From contig VZTI01003778.1 of NCBI GenBank assembly GCA_013397865.1, positions 497,160-561,159 of the forward strand: a stretch of DNA of 64,000 bases, in the 5' to 3' direction. The DNA comes from Struthidea cinerea. Taxonomy: Eukaryota > Chordata > Aves > Passeriformes > Corcoracidae. The translations under genes and the position numbers were made by a program. The notes beneath the pieces are model-generated. The model did no database searches. It worked only from the letters and a program-made list of their open reading frames with translations, and was not told the origin of the DNA. Shown here piece after piece: positions 27,139 to 40,648 of the stretch (position 1 is the first letter of the stretch; each line of letters opens with the position of its first letter).

Positions 27139-28238
27139 TGCGTTGGGTTTGCATGGTCAGGTTGGGCAGGGGGTAGGAGGGTGTGCAACAGGGGTGGCTT
27201 CTGTGAGAAGCTGCCAGAAGCTTCCCCCATGTCCAGTAGAGTCTGTCCCAGCCAGCTCTGAGACAGAGTCACTGCTGGCCAAGGGCGAGCCCATTAGTGG
27301 TGATGGCAACACCTCAGGGATGACAGATTTAAGAAGGGGTAAAATTACCTCAAGAGCAACTGCAACCAGAGAGTGGAGCGAAAAATATGTGAGAAGAACA
27401 GCCCTGCAGATATCCAGGTCAGTGCAGAAGGAGGGGCAGGAGGTGCTCCGTGCACTAGAGCTGAGATTCCCCTGCAGCCCACGGTGCAGACCATGGTGAG
27501 GCAGCTGTGTTCCTGAAGCCCATGGGAGGATCATGGGTGAGCAGTGATCCCATGAAGGACTCCATGACTAAGCAGGTAGATGCCCGAAGGAGACTGTGAC
27601 CCTGTGGGAAACTCACACTGGAGCAGGCTCCTGGCAGGACCTGTAGCCCTGTGGAGAGAGGAGCCCATGTTGGAGCAGGTTTTCTGGCAGGACTTGACAC
27701 CCCAAAGAGAACGCGTGCTGGAGCAGTCTGTTTCTGAGAGACTACACCCCATGGAAAGGACCTACACTGGAGCAGTTTGTGAAGCACTCCAGCCCACGGG
27801 AAAGACTCGTACAGCCAAAGATCATGAAAGACTGTCTCCTGTAGGAGGGACTCCATTCTGGAGCAGGGGAAGAGTGGGAGGACTCCTCCCCCTGAGGAGG
27901 AAGGAGCAGCAGAGAGAATGCGATCAACTGACAACAGTCCCATCCCTCTGCACTGCTGGAGATACAAAACTTGGGAGTAAAGATAAGCCCAGGAAAGATG
28001 AAAGACGGGGGACATTTTTTTTCAAGATTTAGTTTTTATTTTCATCACCCTACCTTGATTTGATTCGCAACGTTCAGTTGTTCTCCCAGTTACATCTGTT
28101 TTGCCTGTGATGGTAATTGCTGAGTGGATCTCTCACTGTCCCTGTCTCAACTCTTCAGGTTTTTGATAAATTTCTTCTCCTGTCTCCAGCTGAGGAGGGG
28201 AGTGATAGAACAGCTTTGGTGAGCACCTGGTTTCCAGC
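27139..28238 (+). mobile_element. long LTR copy of the same retroviral family, 3' end damaged
   Basis: Starts TGCGTTGGGTTTGCATGG, homologous to the start of the minus-strand copy at 44603. It runs through shared blocks to CAGCTTTGGTGAGCACCTGG near 28230, after which the expected CCACCACA terminus is missing. At about 1.1 kb it is more than twice the length of the other copy. The extra length is mostly a degenerate tandem array (about 27500-27870). No flanking gag/pol/env seen. Open frames of 150-190 codons on either strand here are by-products of the GC-rich repeat and have no retroviral similarity. Confidence 0.75.
27600..27870 (+). repeat. degenerate ~48-52 bp tandem repeats inside the LTR
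   Basis: GGAGCAG recurs at about 27620, 27672, 27720, 27769 and 27860, i.e. spacings of 52, 48, 49 and about twice 45 bp. Each occurrence is followed by a similar phrase (…GGCAGGACYTG… or …GTGAAGCACT…) and a CCC-GTGG-GA motif. Absent from the related LTR at 44110-44603. Confidence 0.7.
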
Positions 28239-31200
28239 TGTAGAGAAGCAGAGGTTAGTTTTTTGGCACCTGGAGCTCTTGCTTGCAGAAAGGACCACAA
28301 GCCAAGTTCCTCTGCAAACACAAAAAGAAGGGAGACTTCTGTGCAGTAAAGCTGGGCCGAGTATGGAAGTCCCCTAATGTAGTCTGACATTGAAATGAAT
28401 AATTTGCCTTTTTGTTTTTTTAGTAAGAGGGAAACTGAACGTGAAAGGAAAGGCAGTTCGGGTATAAGCATGTCCAGAATTAGGTTTAAGGCTCATTGCA
28501 AGTAAATGAGGTAGGAGATTATGCTGGCACATGTTGGGAAGTTGATTTAAAACATTTGAAAGCTTAAATGACACTTAGTGCCTTTGAAAACTACCTGAAT
28601 CCTCAGAGCAAGGGCAAGGTCTAAATTTCGACAAGATGTATATCCAGTACCCAGAGACATCTCCTCCTGAGGCACACCTTCCCCTTCACGGTGTTCCCTG
28701 CCCAAATGGAGATGAAAAAAAAATCCACTAAAGGACTGGGCCCCGGAGGGATGCATTAGTTGGCATTATTTTCTTGGTAGTCAAGTTTCAGTGATTCAGA
28801 ACAAGTAGCGATGCCTCTCTCTACGGCTTTAATGACGTTTGCTGTCAGAGACGTGAGCCACGGGAAAGGACAGGGCTGCGACTTTATTTTAAGCCGGACA
28901 GGCTGTAGCTAAATCTCCTGAATCCCTTTCAGCTTTGGAAATGGTTTTCCCCTATCTCTGCCTTCTACCTGGTGCCTTCACATTGTTTGTGCTAAAAGGG
29001 GAATGATACTTTTAATCTCGAAAATGCCTTTGGAGCTTTGGAGTGGATCGTTTTAAAGTCAACAGTGTTTAAAGCACATTAATGAGGGTATTCACCATAA
29101 AACAGTTTTATTTCTGTGGATAACTGATAAACATGAATATGAGAGAATATAAGGGAAAAGAGGTGGGGAAACAGTCCTGCTTGGAAAAGCAAACAAATCA
29201 TGGATCCATGGTAAAAAGGGTATCAAATTATTATAACACTAAAGCCAGCTGTGAGTCTTCTGGTGGAACATATTTTTCTTTTTTTTTTTTCCTTCTCTCT
29301 TTGGGTTTAAGATCACTTTGCCTGGTGTTTGGAAAATGATAGTCAGACAACATTGTGAGAATAGCATTATCTTACAGGGTTTTTTTAAAAAAAATGGTAG
29401 CTGATGCTCATCGTGCTGGCTTATTCCTGTGCAGACACAGGGCAGTACAAAATAGATGAGGGCAGTAGCAAACAGGACTGTTGCCTCCTAGCAGCAAAAT
29501 TAAAGAAAAAAAATTTAAGACAGTTTAAAAATTAAGAAAAAAGCAGGTCAGGTTGGTTCTCAGGCATCATCCCCTTTTGCTTTGACATTTGCCTCTATCA
29601 GGGTAGAAGACTTGAAAGCCCAAATGTGAATTGCATGCGTCTTAATGGCAATAAATAACTGCTATCACCCTTTACTAAAACAAACCGGAGGAGAAAAAGA
29701 AAAAAATCAAGCCACTCATTTAAACTGGGCACTTGTTTGGCTCTTAAAGATGTACAATATGATTATAAAACAAATCAATAAGCTTTCAGACTTTCTGAAT
29801 GTCATCACAAACGATTAGGTTACATGAATGGGTCTGAGCTCACCTCACTCTAACCCCAGGGAAATCCAGAGTACCACATTTGGACAAATGGGGTGCACCT
29901 GGTTCAGAAACAGGATTTTTTTTTGTCATCACTGCTATTCCCCAAAAGATGCTTATTAAGAGAAAAAACAGGTAGAGCAGTAACACAGTATGCAACCATA
30001 AGGATATTTTTCTTTCAACAGGGGTAGAAATCAGATTCTAAGACCATAAGGATGCACATGAAAATGTGTTGAGTCTCATGGATGTTCCTGTGTGTCTGGG
30101 GCTTGTGTAAATGGCATCCCATAAGAGGCACACTGCAAAAGGGAGCCATGCTCACCTTGCAGCTGACTTTTCAGAAGGGTTTGTCATCCTCACACCGACA
30201 CTTAAGCCTTAAAGGCAGCACAGAGATGCTCACAGCGAGTGGCAGGATCTGACAAAATTGCTGGCTTCCTGCAGATCTGGCCTGGCTCACCTGAGCCCCC
30301 ATCACCTGGGTGCGCTGTGGCTATTCAGGGCTGTGCAAGGTGGAACTGGACAGGTTTTAAGGGGGAGAAAGCCCTCTTCCACCCATCCTGGTAGCTGCTC
30401 CGTCACAGGACAAAAGCAGAGATCACTCTTAGTCGGATCACTCTTAGGGGATGAAGCACAGCTCTGACCAAAACAAGTAATTAGCATCAGCTAATTAATC
30501 TGATAGCCTGCCAGCGTGGATTTCCTAGGCCCCAGGCAAGGATGGCCCACAGGAAAGCAAGCCCAGTATGGACTCCCCAAAAGGGGAGAGGCACTAAAGC
30601 AGCAAAGTCAGTCTGCCTTCACCATCACTTCAATTTGCCTTAGGATAGCATCAGTGGTGTAAACAACCTCCTTAGAGGACTTATCTGAAATATACCAGAA
30701 AAATCAGTCCTGCTTAAAGAAAAAGCAGTAGAAATAATTGCATGTGCTCAGAATCAGGGCAGAAAATTATTTCTTGCATCTTCCACTTATTTCCCCATGA
30801 AAAATGTTCAAAATATGCTTTGATACATTATCTTTTTCTGTGAAATCACACAGACACAATATGGACCCATGGAGGATTTAGGGCTTCAAAACTTTACGTT
30901 TGACCTTTGCCTGTCAAAACATTTTGAACCCTTTTTTCTTCCTCTTCTGAATCTATTCAGACTGTGCCTGTCCAAACTGGAGTTTAGCAAATCAATCTTC
31001 TTTAATTTTCTTCTTACAAATAACACAGGAGTTATTTGGGTTGCAGCTATTGTAACAGTCTTATCATGGATGGTAAGGAAGAGCCGGATTCTGCCGCCTC
31101 TCCTCTACCAGCCTCCCCTGAAACACTGGCAGGCCACATTAAACCAGACCTGACCAAACCTTGAATCCTGAAGCAAGGCACAGCTGTGTGCATGTGCTGG

Positions 31201-33344
31201 CAGGGATGCTGGGCAGGGATGCTGGGCAGGGATGCATGATCCTCCTGTGATGAACACAGCCAGGGATGGTACCAGGCCAGTGTCAGGCATGATAAGGCCA
31301 AGTGGAAGAGCAGAGACCGGACCCCAGCTGAGACCCCAGCTGTCCCTTTTTCACAGCTCTCCAGATCAATATAATGTTTTGACGAGATAGGCACGAAGAG
31401 GTGAACTGGGTGAAAGTGCCATCTTTGTTTCTTTACATGGCAAAGACAAAACTTGCAATCAACCTCACACAAAAAAAATACACACCAAATAAACCTTGAG
31501 GGCGTCAGGAACGAGATGTACTTACCAAATAACCCCAGCAGCACGGTGTCGTGGTGTCACTGAACTCAACACTCCTTTTGCTATTGACTGCGACGAGATC
31601 CTGAGCTCTCTCATTATCATTTTAACCACACTTTGCTGGGGTTGGCTTTGGAGAATCACTGAAATGTTACAGTGAGGTGAAGAGTGAATTCTTGTCTGTA
31701 TCCCCTGCAAAAAAAAAGAAAAAGGAAAGTTTTTAAAAAAGAATAACTATTCTACTTCAGCTCTTGAAACTGAAATGAAAAACATTTTAAATTCAGGGGG
31801 TCTTGGGTATTTATCAAAACCATTTTATATGGGGAGAAAAAAAAAACACACAAAGAGAAAGAATCATGAACTGTTTCTCCCAGACAAATTCTCATTTTTG
31901 ATTAAATCTATTTCTGATGTGCAAGAGGATGAAATATATCAAGTCTAGGAAATAAATGTGTGAGCAACTTTCAAGAGTAATCAGGATTTACAATGACCTT
32001 TTATTCTAGGCAAGCAATGGCAAGCGCTATGATGGATACAGAGAAAAGATTACTGAGAAACAAGGAAATTTGCATCCAGGACCAGCAGGAGCAAAAAGGA
32101 CACTGAATTGTGCTTGCTTTACACAGAGGGTTACAGTGCCATGTTATTGCAGACAAATGAAGGGCTTGCATTAAAAATGCATAATTTAATCAAGAGAAAA
32201 ACTACTAATCAGATTGAAATATGCAGACCTGATATTGGTTTTTTAATATTAGTGTTATTAAATTCTGCTATAGTTTCTCACAGGATCACCCAAATGTAAA
32301 TTAATATAAAGAGAAACAGTTAACAAAATTACAGGCCCAGATCAAACATTCCTGCTCATTCGCAGGCGTCCCACTGACTTGTGATATTGGGGATGGCATA
32401 AAAGGCTTAGTATAAAATACTACATGCACTGATCTAATAGTACTTTTCCCAGTCAGAGCAGCGTGAAGCGCACCCTGATGCAGTTGTTGGCTTGAGTTGA
32501 ATGGCAGCTGAGGATCGATGCCAGCGTCTCTGCCTTGGCCAAACTCAGGACTGCCACCTCCATGTGCCATAGCCTAAGCGTGGCCAGAGGGCTGCCCGCT
32601 CCACCCAAAGTCAGCCTGCGCCCTGAGGAGCAGGAACTTATTCCCTGGATGTAATCAGCCTCTAGAATTAATACCTGCACCAAGAAAATGGGGCTGAACA
32701 TTCCTCTAATTTAACGCAATAAGAAGCATTAAAAGTATCCCCCATTTGTGCATACACAGATGATGCAAGAGCCACTGCCTCTGCTCAGCGTCTGTTGGAC
32801 TTGTACTTACCCAAGGTTCTTCCTCCGCTGCTGCTGAAGTGCAAGTTTCCAAATCCCTCATTTCACATGAGGGTGAAACAGCTGGGCAGGAAGGTACTGT
32901 CACTTGCCAAGGGAAATAGCACCTTGGAGTTAAAGCTAGGAAAGTGCCCCAAGCCCCTTTTCTCATTTGAACATTTCTGATGTGGCAAACCTCAGCAGAG
33001 AGATGTGCTTGTCTTGAAACTCCACCAGGAAACTGGGGGCTCAGGCTCACATTTTTGTCTACACACCTGCTTTACAGTGCTTGAGTTACAGCAAGGTAGT
33101 CACCCTGTAACACCATTCTTCAGAAAATAGATTAATAGTTAATTAATATTAACTTGGTTTATAAGGGTGGCCCCACTGTTCCAAGGAGTGTACAAACACC
33201 AGAAAAATTGCACTTATAATTTTTTTCCCCTTGTCAGTTAGAACATAAACACTGTAGAAGAGAGATTCTGGGTTCTTTTGTTTGCACAGCACCTTGTATC
33301 ATAAGATCCTAATCTTTCAGGTACATCTGAACAGAAAGTGGCTG
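28239..33344. other. intergenic with possible conserved non-coding stretches
   Basis: No gene recognised. The 165-codon minus-strand frame at 31544-31047 has no recognisable similarity and overlaps the 13-bp tandem repeat. The segments 28760-29110 and 29600-29830 have the balanced composition and motif density (TAAT, ATAAA, ATTTGCAT-like words) often seen in vertebrate conserved non-coding elements, but conservation cannot be judged from one sequence. Confidence 0.6.
31199..31235. repeat. 2.8 copies of a 13-bp tandem repeat
   Basis: Unit GGCAGGGATGCTG at 31199-31211 and 31212-31224, with a partial copy to 31235. The copies are identical, so the duplication is recent or conserved. It lies in sequence with no recognised gene. 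Confidence 0.9.
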
Positions 33345-33815
33345 ACCAAGCCACTTCCCATCACTTACCTGCCATCCTGGTTAATTGGGGAGGCCCCAGC
33401 TGACAGGAGGTGAGCAAACGAGACACCCAGCTACAAGAAGGGCAAGGAGGATTCAGGGAGCTATAGGCCTGTCAGCCTGACCTTAGTGATGGGGAAGTTT
33501 ACAGACATTGTCTTGAGTGCCATCACACAGCACAGACAGGACAACCAGGGGATCTGGCCCAGCCAGCACACGGTTATGAGAGCCAGGTCCTGCCTGACCA
33601 ACCTGATCTCCTTTCATGACCAGGTGACCTGACTAGTGGATGAGGGAAAAGCTGTGGATGTTGTCTACCTGGACTTCAGTAAAGCTTTGGACACTGTTTT
33701 TGGAGAGACTGGCTGGTCACGGCTTGGACAGGTGCACTGTTTGCTGGGTCTATGATCATCAATGATCTTAGAGGTCTTTTCCAAACTTAATGATTCTGTA
33801 ATTCTATTCTAAAAC
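33345..33815 (+). mobile_element. CR1 LINE fragment with reverse-transcriptase remnant and internal deletion
   Basis: From about 33345 the sequence follows CR1 ORF2. One frame reads the VYLDFSKALDT reverse-transcriptase block (33660-33695), containing the first catalytic aspartate. At about 33750 it jumps from the TTTGCTGGGTC part of the RT domain straight to the 3' end (GATCTTAGAGGTCTTTTCC, then ATTCTGTAATTCTATT), so an internal segment has been lost. Frame disruptions make it a dead copy. Confidence 0.88.
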
Positions 33816-36800
33816 AGGTACTGAGCATTTAACATTGATTCCCAGTGACACTTTATTTGATATCCACCTATTAGAGAAAGAGAAGACGCCCAGCAGGAAA
33901 ACAAAGGAAATCAAACAGAATGTGTGACCGGTAATACACAAATCTGCTCATTGTGCAAAAATAGCTGTAGACTCTTTTAGACTGAAAGCTGATGTGTCAG
34001 TCTCACTTCCTACTTATTTTTCATTTTATGTGATATACTGCATGAGTGTTTCTGTCACTCCTTGCACCAGGGGATAAATAAAGCTAAGCTAGAATCCCTT
34101 TTCTTCCTTTTCTTCCCCATTTCTGCCAGCTGCTACCTGCCCCTGATCTCAGGTCCTGCACAAACATAACACCATAGCACGGCACACACACGGCCATCAG
34201 CAGCATCAGATAACGGCCAGGAAGCTGCTGCTGCTCTCGATTCCCTGCTGCGTTACATCAGTGCTAATGAGGAGTAAATAATAGTAATAAATCAGCTTTC
34301 TGCAGTTGACAGTAAGGTGTTCAATATTCGCCGAAGCCACTGGCAACTTGGAGGCAGTTTCCAGAGACCCCTGCCTAGCAAACAGTGCAATACTGCAAAC
34401 ACAATTTATTCTGGAAGAGCCAGGTACCATATTCTGTGATATAAACTTCAAAGCAGCCCATCCTGCCACATGAGGAAATCCTTTGCAGATGGCAGATGAA
34501 TGAAGTTGGAGGAGACACCTCATGGGTTACAGCCTGTCCCATGCAGCATTGGCCTGGGCTTGACCTTCCCTCTCTAACCACAGAAATGCTGCAGCAGAGC
34601 CCTTCTGGCTCACAAGTTAGGTCAGGGGCTCACAGATGCTGATAAATCTTGGGGGGGGGCATGGGTGTGCCCTAGCGCAAAGGGCTGCATTAAGCCATGC
34701 CACCACATGATTAGAGCTGGCTCAGGCAAGCCTCCGAGCTGCAATCCCACCGTAGTTTTGCTTCCTACCATAGCAGCATATCCTTCCAAAGGAGAAGCCC
34801 AGTCCCCTCTAAAGTCAGGTTTCCTACAACCCCCAGAGAAATCTCACAGGTTTAGGATCAGCAGCCAAAGCACAGTGCTTTAACCAGGCCCAGCAATGTG
34901 GCATCCAGAGGGGCTCACACATATGTGCCACCCACATGAGACCCTTGCCAGGCAGCAACAAAATCCTAAACAATCTTCCAAGCAAATGCCCCAAGCAGTG
35001 CCTTTGTCTTACGGCAAACATTTCTGGCTTTAACCAACACATTAGGCAGCATTATTCTTCACTGACTTGAGACAGAAAACTTGGGGTAGTTCCCTGGCCA
35101 AGAAACATTATCCCAGATGGCTTCTCCTGTCTGTGACACAAAGCTGGCACCACCAGCCTCGTATTTGAGGACTTTTGCTGTTCTGAACCTCCTAAAAACT
35201 TTGTAAAAGAGCAGGGTTGTTACTTAGGACTGCGATATGACCTGAGGGGTCAGGAGGCAAAGGCACTCGAGCAGAATGATGTCAGAGTAGGGACAGGACC
35301 CTGTTCCTCAGCTGGAATGGGATGTCATTGACTTGGTCACTGGTAAGCACAAAATTTAGGAAGCTCCCCAGTAAAACGTAGTAGCTAAAGACGTACTGTT
35401 TCCTGAAACTCTAAAAATCCCAAGCACTGGCATTACTCACTGCTTCCATCGCCTTTTCAATGTGCCCTTTATTCCATGGAGGCTGCTGCACACTTAACAG
35501 CCAGGAATTGCAAACGTGGAAGGAACACGTATCAGGAAATCAAGAGGACAATTCTTTAACTTCTTGCAGGTTTTGGGAACAAAATGGTGGGAGGAAGACA
35601 GCAATTGAATTCCACTTCATTAGAGGGAGAACCATTTCAAAAAGAAGAAATAATCATCAAGATGGAGATACAACAGCTCAGCAACAGGTCTGGAAGGGAA
35701 GAAGAGATGGGGTTTTCCCTGAAAGCCTTGCAGCAGCCTTATCCTGCGCTTCATTGGCCTCTAGTGGAAAACAGAAGCTATGTCTTTTGATTACAAAACT
35801 TCATTTACAGAGCCCAGAGAAATACACCACTGCCCACACAGAGCTGGAATACATACCTGGTGAAGGAATACAAGGCGTGCCATGAAAAAGGATGACTATT
35901 CTGCATCAGGTACATACAGAGTCTTGGTTTTGCTATCATCAGGGAAGAGATTGAGTTAAATATTTTCTTTCCCTACACATGTTCCCATTCTAGTCAGCCT
36001 TTAAGTTGTCTGCCATAAAAGAAATAAAATTTCACCTGCAGAGACACTAAGTTTGTTACATTTGGGCTAGAAACTCCATACCACTGTATGTGTTGTACTG
36101 AAAATTAACCCTTGCACCATTCAGACCACAGCAGTTCGGCTGTAAAGAACACTCTAAACCAAGGATTTCAGTTGCTGTCTTCTGTAAACACAGGCTCTTG
36201 AAATGAAAACCTATATGGAACTGGCAGTGACTACAACAGCAGTCCTGCCTAGGTAAAATTAAACGACTCAAAACCCATGGATAAAAACAACACCTCTCCT
36301 CAACTAATTAAAAACATAAATGATAATCAAAAAAAGCTCTGTGAAGGATCACAGGAACAAACCCCTGAGAAAGTGAGTCAAAGGAGGGCAGTAGGCTCAG
36401 TGCAGAGTTATTAGATAACAGACAGGAGCAAGACATCTTGTTGGGCAGAGCAGAACCCTCAAAATCAGGGCCAGCTGAAAAAGCAAAGAGTGCCCCCAGC
36501 AGAACTGTGCACACCAGCAAATGAGCAGGGCAGGGGTGCTGGGTGCCAGCCTCCTCCAGCTGAGTATAATCTCTGTGCACCTCTCCAACAACTCCGTAAG
36601 CTTGGCTTGGTTTCCTCCCTCCTCCAACGCCTGCCTTCTGGAGCCCAGGGCAACGCGGCAAGGTTTGCTCCCTGGGAAACATCATCTGTTGCAGCAGTGT
36701 GGAGATGGTGGAAGGCAGATGGAACCTCCACCCTCCACATGGAGCAGGCTGCTTGGCTGGCCTTCAGCACAGGCACGGTCCTGCTGCCAGCTCCCAGGAT

Positions 36801-39800
36801 GTGTCTTCGATCCTCTGCAGACACTTAGCCCTCGGGAGCCGCGGCACACAGGAAAAAGGAAAAGAGCAGCAGGCATTCTCAAACATGAGAAAAAACTCTT
36901 CAAAACTTACTTTCAGTGTATTTTGACTGGGTTTTGCGTCCGCTTGCTCCTGCATTCATTTTAGCAGTTTCTGTGCTAAGGGCACAGGGAGTTGCCAGTA
37001 GAAGTTTCTTTGGAGGCTGAACTGCCAAAAAAAGTACAAACAAACCCCATGCCAAAGCAACACAGCACTCATTCATTCAGAGCAAGGTGATGCGAGCTAC
37101 ATAAAAAATCTGAAAAAAAAAAAAAAAAACATTTCTTAAAGCCCCATGCAATCTTCTGACTTGTTTGTTTTGGTCAATTTGTTTGCATTCCCTTCAAGGA
37201 GAGAAGGGAAAAGACCAACATCCAAAAGCCACCACTTTAATACTTTTTGTGAGCTCAGAAGCATTCACATCCACTACCTCGTGTGCCTATGAGGGAGATA
37301 CGTAACCAGCAGCAGGGAAACTACCAGGCTACCTTCTGTTTAAGTATCCTTGGCTCAGTGCTGATCTAAGTGCCTTTTTTTCTGCAACACTTAGCAGAGT
37401 GACCTAAAGCAGCCTGATTTTAATGATATAAATGTAAAAGAATCAAGCACAGGACTTCAAGACCATGAATCCTCAGAGCTGACTGAACTCTCATTTGTAA
37501 ATCCCAGATTAGTTTTATTTACTTCCTTCATGAGGAAAGAAAAAAATAAAGAAAAGAAATTAAATGCAATCAGCCTGAGCTAGAAATGGGCTTCTCTCTG
37601 CCTCTTGCACAGACTGGGATCTCAGAGCAGTACAAAGCAGACACGATGGCAGCAGGACTGGTGCATGGCAGAGCTTCACCAGGCTCGGGCAGGGCCTGAA
37701 CCAAAGCAAGGCTCTTGTGGCACAGGAAAGCTTTCCTCAGTGTGAAGACAGGCAGCCAGGAGAACTGTCTGCACCTCACCCACTTTCATCTTAATTTCTT
37801 AGACCTCAAAACATTTGGCACTGGTTTGATACATAGTCTTTCAGTTAAGCATGCATATGGATAATACCCAGCTGAAAACAGAAAAGAATATAAGAATAAA
37901 AATCACACTATCCTTAACAGACAAGTTAAACCTGCTTATCTGCAGAGGAATGAAAATATTTTTTCAGTAACAGCTGAATCCTATGAGAAAGCAATCACAG
38001 ATGTGCCCCAGCAGACCACATACCAGCGTGACCAAGTGGCTTCCTACAGGAGAGAAACTGTTTAACTCGAGATACTGAAAATACACAAGAGACTCAAATG
38101 GTAAAACCAACACTGAGCTGCCAAAGACATGTAATAAATGTGACTTTAATAATCTCTTCCACCACCACTGAACAACGTGAAGTTTCCATGGCTGCTCCCA
38201 AGTCCCAAGTACAAGCACGTGCCTTTATGCCTACCACGTGTCACAGCACAAGTGACGAGCACAACACATGAGCTCAGAACTGGCTTGGCAATCCCCGAGC
38301 AGTGACTCTGTGGCTCATGGTACATGCCATGCCCACAACTGGGCTACTGTATAACCACCAGCACCATTGCTTGGCATGAGCCACAGGATATCCTACCTCC
38401 TCCTGCTGTGCAGTGGAGAAAGATGGATGACTGGGGTAATTTTTAAGACCAGCACTTTGCTTTCTGTCCCTTAAGATAAAAATATTTAAGTTGAATTCTT
38501 TCACGTGCAAGAAAAATTCAGCCTCAGCTTCTATTGTGCCCCCACGAACTGTGCACCTTACCTGTTTATCACTTCTTACAGCTCCTCAAACTGTGACATT
38601 CCAGGGACATGACAAACTCCAAACAATATATCCATGTAAAAGACAAAGAAGCTCCTTGCTTCCAAAAAGTTAGTATCAGGTCACTGTGCAGGTTTTACTG
38701 GAACTGCCCTCCTTCTATGATGTTATGATCGACCCTAACTGGCATAGGAAGGGCAAATACTCTGATTCTTTCAGGTTAGGGCACGTAAAAAAAAAGAATC
38801 TTTTTGACTACCAAAATACAGCACATGACCTATGTGGTTATTGCTGTTCCTGTCCAATGCATCGGTTTGAGCCAATTAACAAGAAGCTGTGGGACTGTTC
38901 TGGATGAAAGCATCTCCTAAACACTGCAAAGATAAGCAGTAACCATTCCTCATTCCTCATACCAAACCATGAGCACGAGAGCTCTGTCTGAAGGAGACAG
39001 GGTAAGGAAAGAGAGACTCCAGATCCAGGTCCTGTCCTGGGATGGATCCTACAGGGACCTACACAGCTGCTGACCAGAACAGTGCTCAGGCCACACCAGG
39101 TCTGGGCTCTCTGGAAGACACCAGCACCACCGTCCCCTTCCCAGCTTGCATAGCCCAGGGACAACAAGCACTGTGGATGGGTGTGGGCTTACCCAGGTGC
39201 ACGGAAGAGGCCACAGGAGGCTGAGCTGTAGAGCCAGCTTCTCTGCTGCTTCAGGGAATGGTAAATACTTACTGGAATTGAGACAGGCCTTCAAGAATCC
39301 GCGAGAACTGCAGGTGGAAATGCTGCCCTCCAGCAAGGCTCTTGCCAGCAAAATGCTCACCAGTGCTCCTGGGGCATGGCTGACGGGAATGAATGTTATA
39401 AACAGAGCTCCCAGAACCTTCCAGGAGTGGAAAACTTCTTTTGCTCCCTTCTCTGCAATGCTTACACAATACACTATCATTCATAGCATAGTATGCTGCT
39501 ATTCAAGAGGATTTTTCCTCACTCTTTCACCTTCAAAAATTGTTTTGGTTGCAGAGTTATTTTTAATACTCATCCAGACTCCCGAGTTTTAAATGCTGGA
39601 CAACCCTACAACACTCACCTTATCATAGAAAACAGCGACTTCAGATGAGGCAAAGATTCTCTAGAAAAAAACAACCAACCGACCACTACCAAAAAGAAAC
39701 CCAACAACAGCCACTCAGCACTATGCATAGGATATTAAGTTCAATTTGGATATTAAATAATTCCTGGGGAGACTTACTTTTACTACCCACTGTAAAGATT

Positions 39801-40279
39801 TTTGAGAAAATGAGCTCATTGCTGTGGAATTAATAATAGATCTATGCAGATTGATATTCCCAGGAGATAAAGGGAAAGGGAAAAACATTAAAAACTGATG
39901 CTCCTGGCAAATGAAAAACTAATGGACCGTATTTTCCTTGAAGGGATGGGAGGTGTTTTTATTTTATTTCACTCTGATGACTAGGCAAGATTTGTTCTCA
40001 GGGAGCACCATCTCCAGCTAAATGGAAACACCTTGAAAATTTCGTAGAAAACGTGGAGGAAAGCATAAGTCATCACATACCAAATATGAAGAGCCCTGAA
40101 TGATCACATGCTGCAGCAGAATGTAGCTCTGATTATGATTTACTTGAAAACCAAAGGAATTCTGCACCATTCCAGCCAGAAGTTTCTGTATAAGCGTGGC
40201 AGGAACACCAGGGGTTCAAACTGCAACCAAAGCCACTGTCAACTAGGAACATTGTTTTTCAAATCTCACCTCCACTGGC
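33816..40279. other. intergenic, no gene recognised
   Basis: Single-copy-looking sequence. Frames of 119-148 codons occur on both strands of the GC-richer patches at 36300-36960 and 39040-39590. They overlap one another in opposite directions and lack recognisable motifs, so they are treated as chance. An A18 run is at about 37114-37131. Confidence 0.65.
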
Positions 40280-40648
40280 ACCGGAGGTTCAACAAGGCCA
40301 AGTGCTCAGGGAGGGGTGACCTCCTCACTCTCTACAAACACCTGAAAGGAGGCTGTGTAGCCAGGTGAGGGTTGGTCTCTTCTCCCAAGTAACAGGACAA
40401 GAGCAAATGACCTCAAGTTACACCTGGGGAGGTTTACACTGGATATTAGGAAAAGTTTCTTCACTGAAAGGGTGGTCAGGCCCTGGAATAGGCTGTCCAG
40501 GGAAGTGGTATCACTGTCCCTGGAAGTATCTAAAAGATGTAGCACTTAGGGACATGGCTTAGTGATGGACTTGGCAGGGCTGGGTTAGTGGTTGAACTTG
40601 ATGGTATTACAGGTCTTTTCCAACCTTAATGATTCTATGATTCTATCC
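40280..40648 (+). mobile_element. CR1 LINE, 3'-terminal fragment with small internal deletion
   Basis: The TTCAACAAGGCCAAGTGC block is fused almost directly to the GACCTCCTCACTCTCTACAA block, which are normally separated in CR1. The ordinary 3' UTR follows (GGTTGGTCTCTTCTCCCAAG, GGATATTAGGAAAAGTTTCT, GGTCTTTTCCAACCTTAATG, ATTCTATGATTCTAT). It ends at about 40648. Dead, non-coding. Confidence 0.92.

Noticed and set aside
27455..28015. 186-codon minus-strand and 150-154-codon plus-strand open frames
   Set aside because: They lie within the LTR and its GC-rich tandem array and have no retroviral protein similarity.
31047..31544. 165-codon minus-strand open frame
   Set aside because: No recognised motif; composition typical of a chance frame; overlaps the 13-bp tandem repeat.
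36308..36964. Overlapping open frames of 112-147 codons on both strands
   Set aside because: Mutually antisense, no motif, low stop density in a GC-rich patch.
39049..39592. 143- and 148-codon frames on opposite strands
   Set aside because: Same reasoning: antisense pair without recognisable protein features.
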